Below, in pieces: positions 1 through 6,632 of a stretch of 37,239 bases of DNA. How positions within the stretch are numbered: position 1 is the stretch's first letter; every line of letters starts with the position of its first letter. Source of the DNA: RUG11462 sp045649405. Its GTDB lineage: Bacteria > Bacillota > Clostridia > Oscillospirales > Acutalibacteraceae. The translations under genes and the position numbers were made by a program. Location of the stretch: the NCBI GenBank assembly GCA_045649405.1, contig JAZRPW010000049.1:1-37239 (forward strand), read 5' to 3'. The notes below the pieces were generated by a model. That model searched no databases. It saw only the letters and a program-made list of their open reading frames with translations, and was not told the DNA's origin.

Positions 1-891
1 AGCAGTAACGTCGAATGTACCTCTTGCTTGGTTGTTATCTGCAGTGTTGAGTGTTAAAACATATTCACCTGCAGGAATGTTTTTAAGTTCAAATCCAAGA
101 GCAATGTTGTCTTTCGCATCGTTCCATTGAGCACAGTTGTAGCCGGTAATGTAGTTGGTAGATTTATTTAATATACCACCTACAACTTTAATAACCATGT
201 TATCGGTTTCAACTGTAGCTGTATCTGTGTTAGGAGGATTAATATTATCTTTCATGTTATCATAAATAACATAAGAATAAGATTCTGTTGTTACAGGAGC
301 TTGTGTTGTTGTAGTTGTAGTAGTTGTAGTTGTTGTTGTGGTAGTGGTTGATTCTGTTACAACAGTTTCACCAGCTTCGCCTGTTGGAACAAAGCTAATA
401 GATTGCAAGAACATTTGATTTTCTCTACCTTCAATCTTAGCGCCTGTAAAAGTAACAGTATTAGCATCTGTACCGTTAGATACCGCTTTTGTATCAAGAG
501 TTACATTTACTTTTTTATTAGCTGTACCAGAAAAATCAACAGTTTGCGAATAAACACCGTTTACAAAAATATCAAAAATGCCTCTGTATTGTGTTGTTTG
601 AGAAATATGAGCAAAGCTTACATCATATTCACCTGCTGGAAGATTATCAACAGAGAATGTAATTGAATAAGATTGTGACGAGGTAAACTGCATAACGCGA
701 CTATGTCCGTTATAGGTAGCTCTGTTGGTAACAGTTGCACTGCCTGACTCAAATTTGTAATTCATTGGAGATGATGATGTAGTTAATTCGTATACTTCGT
801 AAGTGTAAGTTTCAGCAGCGCTTACTGAAGCAATTGCAAAACAAGAAACCATCAAAACCAATGCAAGTACGATTGAAATAATTTTTTTCAT
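1..891 (-). CDS. Secreted protein with two similar beta-rich (carbohydrate-binding-like) domains, 3' partial
   Basis: The reading frame runs from an ATG at 891 off the left edge, giving 297 residues without a stop. GGAG at about 899-903 is correctly spaced. The N-terminus is a signal peptide: KK, then a hydrophobic stretch, then an ASVSAAE-like cleavage region near residues 20-25, so the protein should be exported. Two domains follow, joined by a run of about 15 threonines coded near 303-352. Each domain carries a similar motif: N(L/I)PAGEY, then about 10 residues, then (Y/A)RG-(I/T)FD. This resembles the galactose-binding-like beta-sandwich folds of CBM6/CBM35-type modules and associated sugar-binding domains; that is a judgement from pattern, not an alignment. 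No catalytic domain is visible, but the C-terminus is missing. A divergent AraC-type regulator with operator-like repeats lies next to it. Confidence 0.75.
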   Translation of the reverse strand, partial: MKKIISIVLALVLMVSCFAIASVSAAETYTYEVYELTTSSSPMNYKFESGSATVTNRATYNGHSRVMQFTSSQSYSITFSVDNLPAGEYDVSFAHISQTTQYRGIFDIFVNGVYSQTVDFSGTANKKVNVTLDTKAVSNGTDANTVTFTGAKIEGRENQMFLQSISFVPTGEAGETVVTESTTTTTTTTTTTTTTTQAPVTTESYSYVIYDNMKDNINPPNTDTATVETDNMVIKVVGGILNKSTNYITGYNCAQWNDAKDNIALGFELKNIPAGEYVLTLNTADNNQARGTFDVTA

Positions 892-973
892 GATTTTTTC
901 TCCTTAATTATTTTAAATTTATTTCTTAATTATAAGATATTCAAATTTTATCAAAAATACTTTTGTAAAACAA

Positions 974-1003
974 TTGCCAAACCATACAAAAAATATTGCC
1001 AAA
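974..1003. promoter_or_regulatory. AraC-style direct repeat between divergent genes
   Basis: TTGCCAAA occurs at 974-981 and again at 996-1003, a 22-bp offset, about two helical turns. The second copy ends 12 bp before the -35 box of the AraC-type gene. AraC-family proteins typically bind such paired direct repeats, so this is a plausible operator for autoregulation and for control of the divergent secreted-protein gene. The repeat is seen; its function is inferred. Confidence 0.4.
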
Positions 1004-1015
1004 ATTAAAATTGCG

Positions 1016-1044
1016 TTGAAAAACTGTTTTCTTTGTGTTATAAA
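1016..1044 (+). promoter_or_regulatory. Predicted sigmaA promoter of the AraC-type gene
   Basis: TTGAAA (1016-1021), a 17-bp spacer and TATAAA (1039-1044) with an extended -10 TG one base upstream. The expected transcript start near 1051 leaves only a short leader before the ATG at 1064. Confidence 0.55.
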
Positions 1045-1063
1045 TTATGTAGGTGGTGAGTAT

Positions 1064-1960
1064 ATGAGTAAAAATAAGAGAGAGTCAATAACCAGTTTTG
1101 TTGATGAGAGACTTAAAATTCATGTTAATACTTCTTGGGTTATAAATAATGATTATATTTATGAAACGCCATACAAAGATTATTATCAAATCTATTATTT
1201 AAGAACAGGTAATTTTATTTGTTATCAAGACAATAAAAGAATTTCTGTTGATGAGGGCTCTATAATCATAAAACCATTTAATAATGAACTGAGATTTAAA
1301 TCAAATATAAAATCAAATGGTAAATATATAAAGACAGAGATTATTATTATAAGTATTCATCCTTCATTATTTAAAGAGCAAAAAGGTTATGATAACTTTT
1401 ATAGATTGTTTGATACAAAAGATAAAAATATTTATACAAAAAAAGAATTAAAAAGTTTTGATTTTGAAAATATAATTTTTAAAAATATTGATAAATACAT
1501 TGCCTATAAATTAGGTTTAGTAAATTTTCAGGGCTTGGTTTCTATGTTAATTACTGAATTAAATTTTGTTTTTGATAAAATAAATCACCCTAAATATTCA
1601 AGCAATTCTGATGAATATAAAGTTAGAGTTTTTGATTATATTTCAAGGAATTTTATGAATGATATAACTCTTGAGAGCGTTGCTAATAAATTCAATGTTT
1701 CTCCTTTCTATGTAGAAAAAGTTACAAAAAAGTTTTATTCTCATTCATTTTATAAAACTATTGTAAATATGAGAATGTGGCATGCAAGAACTTTGATGTC
1801 AAGTAATGATTCTTACAATTTAAGTGAAATAGCAAAACTTTGTGGTTATATTGATTATTCAGGCTTTTATAAAGCTTATGTTAAATTTTTCAATGTTTCA
1901 CCAAAAAAAGATTTAGAGTATTATAAAAAGAATAAACAATTTTTATCAAGTTATATGTGA
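1064..1960 (+). CDS. AraC family transcriptional regulator (cupin sensor + AraC HTH)
   Basis: A 298-residue DNA-binding regulator. The N-terminal half (about residues 25-90) looks like the cupin-type AraC ligand-binding domain, with a DYYQIYYLRTGN-like strand and a later 'DEGSIIIKPF' segment. The C-terminal ~100 residues hold two HTH motifs: 'ITLESVANKFNVSPFYVEKVTKKF' region and 'SEIAKLCGYIDYSGFYKAY', followed by the typical F-NVSPK end. The ATG at 1064 is chosen because AGGTGG sits 7 bases upstream; an in-frame TTG at 974 lacks a ribosome binding site and would start inside the operator-like repeats. The ligand is probably a sugar, but that is inference. The gene is divergent from the secreted two-domain protein and convergent with ileS, sharing a terminator with it. 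Confidence 0.9.
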   Translation: MSKNKRESITSFVDERLKIHVNTSWVINNDYIYETPYKDYYQIYYLRTGNFICYQDNKRISVDEGSIIIKPFNNELRFKSNIKSNGKYIKTEIIIISIHPSLFKEQKGYDNFYRLFDTKDKNIYTKKELKSFDFENIIFKNIDKYIAYKLGLVNFQGLVSMLITELNFVFDKINHPKYSSNSDEYKVRVFDYISRNFMNDITLESVANKFNVSPFYVEKVTKKFYSHSFYKTIVNMRMWHARTLMSSNDSYNLSEIAKLCGYIDYSGFYKAYVKFFNVSPKKDLEYYKKNKQFLSSYM

Positions 1961-1963
1961 AAC

Positions 1964-1995
1964 AAAAACGCTTCTGCATTAGCAGAAGCGTTTTT
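1964..1995. terminator. Bidirectional intrinsic terminator (AraC gene / ileS)
   Basis: A perfect 14-bp stem, AAAAACGCTTCTGC (1964-1977) against 1982-1995, with a 4-base loop. It has a T run on each strand, so it can end both the plus-strand AraC-type transcript and the minus-strand ileS transcript. Confidence 0.9.
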
Positions 1996-2005
1996 TGTTG
2001 GTTTA

Positions 2006-5000
2006 TTAAACTTTTTTAACGAATAATGTAACTGTTTCGCCGTTGATATTCCATTCTTTACAGTAGCCATCAATAGCACCTGTTGTGATTTCATCACAAA
2101 GAACATCAGCTTTAATAGTATCTGTGTTTTTGATTAATAAATTAGCGATTTTTTCATTGTTGTCTGATGAGATAACAATGTGGTCCATAACTTCAAAACC
2201 AGCATCTTTACGCATTGTTTGTACCTTTGAAATAATCTCGCGAACAAAACCTTCTTCTATAAGTTCATCAGTAAGATTAATATCAAGTGCAACAGTAATG
2301 CCGTTGTCAGAAAGTGAATAGAAACCATCTTTTTGTTTAATATCAATAAGCAAATCTTCTTCGGTCACTGAAATTTCGCCACTTGGCAATTTTAATGTAA
2401 GTTTGCCTGTTTCATCCAACTCTTGTTTAGCAGCAGAGCCGTCGATTTCTGTAAGATAATTTCTGATTTCACCTAATTGCTTACCAAATTTAGGTCCTAA
2501 AGTTTTAAGTTGTGGTTTAAATGAATAAGACATAAAAGAAGCAACATCTTGTGAGAATTCAGCAGATTTAATATTAAGTTCTTCTTCGATAATCTTAACA
2601 AAGTATTCTGAGAGTTCACAGTCTGCTTTAATAAACATTTTTGCGAGTGGTTGACGGTTTTTCATTGTTGAGCCGTTTCTAGCAGCACGACCTAATACAA
2701 CAATATTCAAAACGTCTTCCATATCTTTTTCTAACTTTTCATCAATTAATTTCTCATCAACTTCAGGGAATGAGCAAAGATGAACTGATTCAGGAGCGTT
2801 TTTGTCAATTGAGCATACAAGATTTCTGTAAATATCTTCAGCCATAAATGGAATCATTGGAGCAGAAGTTTTAGCAATTGTAACAAGTGCAGTGTACAAA
2901 GTCATATAAGCTGCAATCTTGTCATCTGTCATTTCTTGTGCCCAGAATCTTTCACGACATCTACGAACATACCAGTTAGACATATCATCAACAAAATCTT
3001 GCAAAGCACGTGCAGCTTCAGGGATTCTGTAGTTTGAAAGGTTGTCATCAACTGATTTTACAACAGAGTTGAGTTTTGAAAGCAACCATTTATCCATTAC
3101 TGTAAGTTTATCATAATCAAGTGAATATTTAGTTGCATCAAACTTGTCAATGTTTGCGTATAAAACAAAGAATGCGTAAGTGTTCCAAAGTGTACCTAAG
3201 AATTTTCTTTGACCTTCTACAACTGCTTTACCGTGGAATCTGTTTGGAAGCCAAGGAGCGGAGTTGATGTAGAAATACCAACGAATTGCATCGGCACCAT
3301 AAGTTTGAAGTGCATCAAATGGGTCAACTGCATTACCTTTAGATTTTGACATTTTTTGACCGTTTTCATCTTGAACGTGACCTAAAACGATAACGTTTTT
3401 AAATGGAGCTTTGTCAAAAATTAAAGTTGAAATTGCAAGAAGTGAATAGAACCAACCACGAGTTTGGTCAACCGCTTCTGAAATAAAGTCAGCAGGGAAT
3501 TGCGCTTCAAACAAATCTTTGTTTTCAAATGGATAGTGGTGTTGTGCAAATGGCATTGAACCTGAGTCAAACCAACAGTCAATAACCTCTGGCACACGTT
3601 TCATTTCCTTGCCACAATGCGGACATTTAATTGTAACTTCATCAATGTAAGGACGGTGAAGTTCTATTGTCTCAGGACAATTTTCAGACATCGATTTCAA
3701 TTCTTCGATTGAACCAATTGAGTGCAAATGACCACATTCGCATTGCCAAATATTAAGTGGAGTACCCCAATATCTGTTTCTAGAAATACCCCAGTCTTGA
3801 ACGTTTTCAAGCCAGTCGCCAAATCTACCTTTACCAATAGATTCAGGAATCCAGTTAATAGTGTTGTTATTTTTAATAAGGTTATCTTTAACATCAGTCA
3901 TTTTGATAAACCAGCTCTCTCTAGCATAGTAGATGAGCGGTGTATCACAACGCCAACAGTGTGGATATGAGTGCTCAAATTTAGGTGCATCAAACAAAAG
4001 ACCGCGTTTGTCAAGGTCAACCAAAACTTCTTTGTCAGCATCTTTACAGAATGTGCCTGCCCAAGGAGTTTCAGCAGTCATTTCACCCTTTTCATCAACC
4101 AATTGAACAAATGGCAAGTCATATTTTCTACCAACTTTAGAGTCGTCCTCACCAAATGCAGGAGCAATATGAACAATACCAGTACCATCTGTCAATGTTA
4201 CATAGTCATCACAAACAACATAATAACATTTTTTATTAGGATTTACAAAGTCAAACAATGGTTCATATTCTTTGTATTCAAGGTCTTTACCTGTGTAAGT
4301 TTTAAGAATTTCATATTCTTCTTTAATTACAACATCAACAAGCGCTTTTGCCATATAATATGTGTAATCAGCAGTTTTGAGTTTAACATATTCGGATGTT
4401 GGGTTTACACACAAAGCAACGTTTGAAGGCAATGTCCAAGGAGTTGTTGTCCAAGCCAAAATGTAAGCGTCTTCATCTTTAACCTTAAATCTTGCAATAG
4501 CAGAACGCTCTTTAACATCTTTATAACCTTGTGCAACTTCGTGAGAAGAAAGTGGAGTTCCACATCTTGGGCAATAAGGAACAATTTTGAAACCTTTGTA
4601 CAAAAGACCTTTGTCAAAAATTTGTTTTAATGCCCACCACTCAGACTCGATAAAGTTATTATCATAAGTTACATAAGGGTCATCCATATCAGCCCAGAAA
4701 CCAACAGTTTGTGAAAAGTCTTCCCACATACCTTTGTATTTCCAAACCGATTCTTTACATTTAGTAATGAATGGGTCAAGACCATATTCTTCAATTTGCT
4801 CTTTACCGTCAAGACCTAAAAGCTTTTCAACTTCCAATTCAACTGGAAGGCCGTGAGTGTCCCAACCTGCTTTTCTTGGAACCATACAACCCTTCATAGT
4901 TTGGAATCTTGGAATCATATCTTTGATTACACGTGTAAGAACGTGACCAATGTGTGGCTTACCATTTGCTGTTGGTGGACCATCATAGAACACATATGGT

Positions 5001-5116
5001 TTTGAATCTTTTCTTTCTTCGATAGATTTTTCAAAAATCTTTTCATTTCTCCAGAATTCTTCAGTCTTTTTTTCACGATTAACGAATTCAAGATTTGTAG
5101 AAACTTTTTCGTACAT
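2006..5116 (-). CDS. ileS: Isoleucyl-tRNA synthetase, long eukaryote-like (IleS2-type)
   Basis: Class I aminoacyl-tRNA synthetase that charges tRNA-Ile in the cytoplasm. At 1036 residues it carries HIGH at 55-58 in 'PPTANGKPHIGHVL' and KMSKS at 588-592 in 'GQKMSKSKGN'. A CP1 editing domain lies between them, with the 'WTTTPWTLPSN' segment. Cysteine pairs of the CPRCG, CWRCD and CPHCG type occur in the middle of the protein. The length, the 'GWDTHGLPVE-EVEK' and 'HYPFEN' contexts and the absence of a C-terminal cysteine cluster fit the eukaryote-like IleS2 class rather than the ~920-residue classical type. IleS2 enzymes are generally less sensitive to mupirocin; sensitivity of this one is not shown here. 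ATG at 5116 is preceded by AAAGGAG. Expression is controlled by the T-box leader upstream. Confidence 0.97.
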   Translation of the reverse strand: MYEKVSTNLEFVNREKKTEEFWRNEKIFEKSIEERKDSKPYVFYDGPPTANGKPHIGHVLTRVIKDMIPRFQTMKGCMVPRKAGWDTHGLPVELEVEKLLGLDGKEQIEEYGLDPFITKCKESVWKYKGMWEDFSQTVGFWADMDDPYVTYDNNFIESEWWALKQIFDKGLLYKGFKIVPYCPRCGTPLSSHEVAQGYKDVKERSAIARFKVKDEDAYILAWTTTPWTLPSNVALCVNPTSEYVKLKTADYTYYMAKALVDVVIKEEYEILKTYTGKDLEYKEYEPLFDFVNPNKKCYYVVCDDYVTLTDGTGIVHIAPAFGEDDSKVGRKYDLPFVQLVDEKGEMTAETPWAGTFCKDADKEVLVDLDKRGLLFDAPKFEHSYPHCWRCDTPLIYYARESWFIKMTDVKDNLIKNNNTINWIPESIGKGRFGDWLENVQDWGISRNRYWGTPLNIWQCECGHLHSIGSIEELKSMSENCPETIELHRPYIDEVTIKCPHCGKEMKRVPEVIDCWFDSGSMPFAQHHYPFENKDLFEAQFPADFISEAVDQTRGWFYSLLAISTLIFDKAPFKNVIVLGHVQDENGQKMSKSKGNAVDPFDALQTYGADAIRWYFYINSAPWLPNRFHGKAVVEGQRKFLGTLWNTYAFFVLYANIDKFDATKYSLDYDKLTVMDKWLLSKLNSVVKSVDDNLSNYRIPEAARALQDFVDDMSNWYVRRCRERFWAQEMTDDKIAAYMTLYTALVTIAKTSAPMIPFMAEDIYRNLVCSIDKNAPESVHLCSFPEVDEKLIDEKLEKDMEDVLNIVVLGRAARNGSTMKNRQPLAKMFIKADCELSEYFVKIIEEELNIKSAEFSQDVASFMSYSFKPQLKTLGPKFGKQLGEIRNYLTEIDGSAAKQELDETGKLTLKLPSGEISVTEEDLLIDIKQKDGFYSLSDNGITVALDINLTDELIEEGFVREIISKVQTMRKDAGFEVMDHIVISSDNNEKIANLLIKNTDTIKADVLCDEITTGAIDGYCKEWNINGETVTLFVKKV

Positions 5117-5390
5117 AATTTTTACTCCTTTGAAAAATTAAAAAATCCTTTGCCCGAAATAGGACAAAGGATTACTCTTTTGTTTATAAACCACCTATTA
5201 CTGTTTACGAGGTAAATATACCTGATAAAAGTTCCTTGTAACGTAGGAAAGACGTCGTCATTTACTAAATATTCAATAACGCTACTCCGAAGTGATTTGC
5301 ATCTTTAATGAAATTATCGACCTTACACCAACGCCGACTCGCTGAAAACTCTTAGAAAAGTGCCTGTCTTCATCACCGTATTTTCAATAT
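5117..5390 (-). promoter_or_regulatory. T-box leader (riboswitch) of ileS
   Basis: This ~270-nt minus-strand leader between the ileS promoter and its ATG has T-box organisation. A Stem I region follows the start. A candidate specifier ATC (Ile) lies at 5296-5294, followed by A, just before ACTTCGGAGTAG. The T-box-like segment AATAGGTGGTTTATAAAC carries TGGT at 5193-5190, able to pair with the ACCA end of uncharged tRNA-Ile (discriminator A). A terminator hairpin follows directly. Uncharged tRNA-Ile would stabilise the antiterminator and allow ileS transcription. The specifier position is my reading and would need structure modelling. Confidence 0.88.
5139..5173 (-). terminator. T-box attenuator terminator before ileS
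   Basis: Read on the minus strand, AATCCTTTGTCC pairs with GGGCAAAGGATT (12 bp, one G-U) around a 6-base loop and is followed by a T run (5145-5139). It lies between the T-box sequence and the ileS start, as expected for transcription attenuation. Confidence 0.85.
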
Positions 5391-5396
5391 GTAATG

Positions 5397-5425
5397 ATTT
5401 TATCATAGTTTTTTTGTTTTGTCAA
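5397..5425 (-). promoter_or_regulatory. Predicted sigmaA promoter of ileS
   Basis: TTGACA (5425-5420), a 17-bp spacer and TAAAAT (5402-5397) with an extended -10 TG. It lies just downstream of the ribU stop codon, so ileS has its own promoter ahead of the T-box leader. Confidence 0.75.
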
Positions 5426-5434
5426 CAATGAAAT

Positions 5435-6112
5435 TTATTTTTTGAAAAGTTCAAAACTACCGTTGTAGCATAGAATAAAAAGCACAACGCAAGCGATGAT
5501 AATGATTAATGAAACAATGCTTAAAACAATTGACTTTGAATTGAATTTAAAGGTTTTATCTTTCGCAAAACCAATTCCAGCAGATTTAAAAATTGTGCTA
5601 ACCGGTTTATAAATTATAAGTGTAATTGCAGAAGATAAAACTGCTTTGATTGCATTGAAAGGCAAGAGTAGGGGAATAATCATTTCTTTTACAACACTTA
5701 CTGGTGCGCCGGTGTAAATTGGTGTAAAAATTAAATTCAAAGGTATCATTGCTGCAGTCATTAAAACAGACGCTGCAAATAAACCTAAAATAGCGCCAGA
5801 CATTGTCTTTTTGTACTTGTAAATTAAACCAGCAACAAATACGTAAATTGCACTTGATAAGAAGTTCATAAGGCAACCCCAAATACCAGTATCACTAACT
5901 GTAACCATTTCAACAACGCTAACTACAAGCGAAGTAACAATACCAGAAACTGGTCCGAAAATTAATGCGCCAATTGCTAAAATAGTGTTCTTTAAATCAA
6001 AAGTTAAAAATGAAACTTTGATTCTAAAGACAAACATACAAATGTATGCTAGAGCACAAATTAGCCCCATAAATACAATTTTTCTTGTGTTGAATTTTGA
6101 TTTTGATTCCAT
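5435..6112 (-). CDS. ribU: Riboflavin ECF transporter substrate-binding (S) component
   Basis: Membrane S component that binds riboflavin and works with a shared ECF energy-coupling module (EcfA/A'/T, not in this window). The 225-residue product has about six hydrophobic segments. Its N-terminus 'RKIVFMGLICALAYI' and the 'FDLKNTILAIGALIFGPVSGI' segment are typical of RibU and related S components. Substrate assignment rests mainly on the FMN riboswitch directly upstream. The lysine-rich tail and extra C-terminal hydrophobic segment are normal for the family. GAGG about 8 bases before the ATG supports the start. The gene is monocistronic: the ileS promoter begins right after its stop, and no separate strong terminator is evident between them. 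Confidence 0.92.
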   Translation of the reverse strand: MESKSKFNTRKIVFMGLICALAYICMFVFRIKVSFLTFDLKNTILAIGALIFGPVSGIVTSLVVSVVEMVTVSDTGIWGCLMNFLSSAIYVFVAGLIYKYKKTMSGAILGLFAASVLMTAAMIPLNLIFTPIYTGAPVSVVKEMIIPLLLPFNAIKAVLSSAITLIIYKPVSTIFKSAGIGFAKDKTFKFNSKSIVLSIVSLIIIIACVVLFILCYNGSFELFKK

Positions 6113-6145
6113 AAAAAAACCTCGAAAATAATATTTCTTTGAAAC

Positions 6146-6176
6146 AAAAAAACCTCATTGCAAAAATACAATGAGG
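6146..6176 (-). terminator. FMN riboswitch expression-platform terminator
   Basis: Minus-strand CCTCATTG (6176-6169) pairs with CAATGAGG (6160-6153), followed by seven T residues (6152-6146). It lies between the FMN aptamer and the ribU start, consistent with FMN-dependent premature termination. Confidence 0.85.
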
Positions 6177-6194
6177 CAAAAAACAATTTTTCTT

Positions 6195-6318
6195 TTTCCA
6201 TCCGGACTTTAACCGTCGGCTGTAGAATCTCACTACATCAACCTTGAGTTTCAAGGGTCGTGGGCTTATAGCTTTAAACTAATTACCACCGGTGGAGAAT
6301 TTCACTCCGCCTCAAAGA
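6195..6318 (-). promoter_or_regulatory. FMN riboswitch (RFN element)
   Basis: The minus strand carries the highly conserved RFN blocks in order: GAGGCGGAGTGAAATTCTCC, then ACCGGTGGTAA, AGCCCACGA, GATTCTACAGCCGACGGT and AGTCCGGATGG. This is a standard FMN-sensing aptamer that should turn ribU off when FMN is plentiful. It begins about 8 bases after the -10 box. Confidence 0.98.
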
Positions 6319-6325
6319 TATTGTA

Positions 6326-6354
6326 ATTATAATACTATTATATTAATTTGTCAA
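6326..6354 (-). promoter_or_regulatory. Consensus sigmaA promoter of the FMN riboswitch-ribU transcript
   Basis: A perfect-consensus promoter on the minus strand: TTGACA (6354-6349), a 17-bp spacer and TATAAT (6331-6326). It is immediately upstream of the riboswitch. Confidence 0.85.
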
Positions 6355-6374
6355 TAAAATTTAATACACAAATG

Positions 6375-6405
6375 AAAAAAGCACCTCTTTTGAAGTGCTT
6401 TTTTC
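6375..6405 (-). terminator. Terminator downstream of tRNA-Gln
   Basis: AAAAAAGCACTTC pairs with GAGGTGCTTTTTT on the minus strand (one G-U) around an AAAA loop and ends in a T run. It directly follows the tRNA CCA end. Confidence 0.85.
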
Positions 6406-6480
6406 TGGCAGGGGTAGCAGGATTTGAACCTACGAATGCTGGAATCAAAATCCAGTGCCTTACCGCTTGGCGATACCCCT
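6406..6480 (-). tRNA. tRNA-Gln(TTG)
   Basis: A 75-nt cloverleaf on the minus strand with acceptor stem AGGGGTA/TACCCCT, discriminator G and an encoded CCA. The anticodon arm CTGGA-TTTTGAT-TCCAG gives anticodon TTG, reading CAA glutamine codons. The T arm contains GGTTCGAATCC. Confidence 0.97.
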
Positions 6481-6499
6481 AAATTTTTTCGACTTGTAG

Positions 6500-6528
6500 A
6501 TTATAACAGATTTGTTTTCATAATGCAA
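6500..6528 (-). promoter_or_regulatory. Predicted promoter of tRNA-Gln
   Basis: TTGCAT (6528-6523), a 17-bp spacer and TATAAT (6505-6500) with extended -10 TG, about 20 bp upstream of the tRNA 5' end. Confidence 0.7.
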
Positions 6529-6590
6529 GTGTTTTTTTAATATTTTTTCAAAAAAATTTTAAATTATTTATTTTTTGTTTTTCGAAAGGT

Positions 6591-6625
6591 AAAATTGCCT
6601 CCTGAAAATTGCTATCAGGAGGCAA
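6591..6625 (-). terminator. Terminator of the acyltransferase/glycosyltransferase operon
   Basis: Minus strand: TTGCCTCCTGA (6625-6615) pairs perfectly with TCAGGAGGCAA (6605-6595), an 11-bp stem with a 9-base loop, followed by TTTT. It begins 8 bases after the glycosyltransferase stop codon. Confidence 0.85.
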
Positions 6626-6632
6626 AGTCTTG

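Noticed and set aside
303..352. GTT/GTA triplet tract as a possible stand-alone repeat element or CRISPR-like feature
   Set aside because: It codes the threonine linker of the secreted protein in frame; there are no spacers and no unit longer than a few triplets.
3971..4426. Long open frame on the plus strand within ileS (about 150 codons)
   Set aside because: Lies antisense to conserved ileS sequence, has no ribosome binding site and its translation looks like reverse-frame noise rich in Phe, Cys and Asn.
2006..5116. ileS as a horizontally acquired mupirocin-resistance gene
   Set aside because: It has a native T-box, composition like its neighbours and no mobile element nearby; IleS2-type enzymes are housekeeping in many clostridia.
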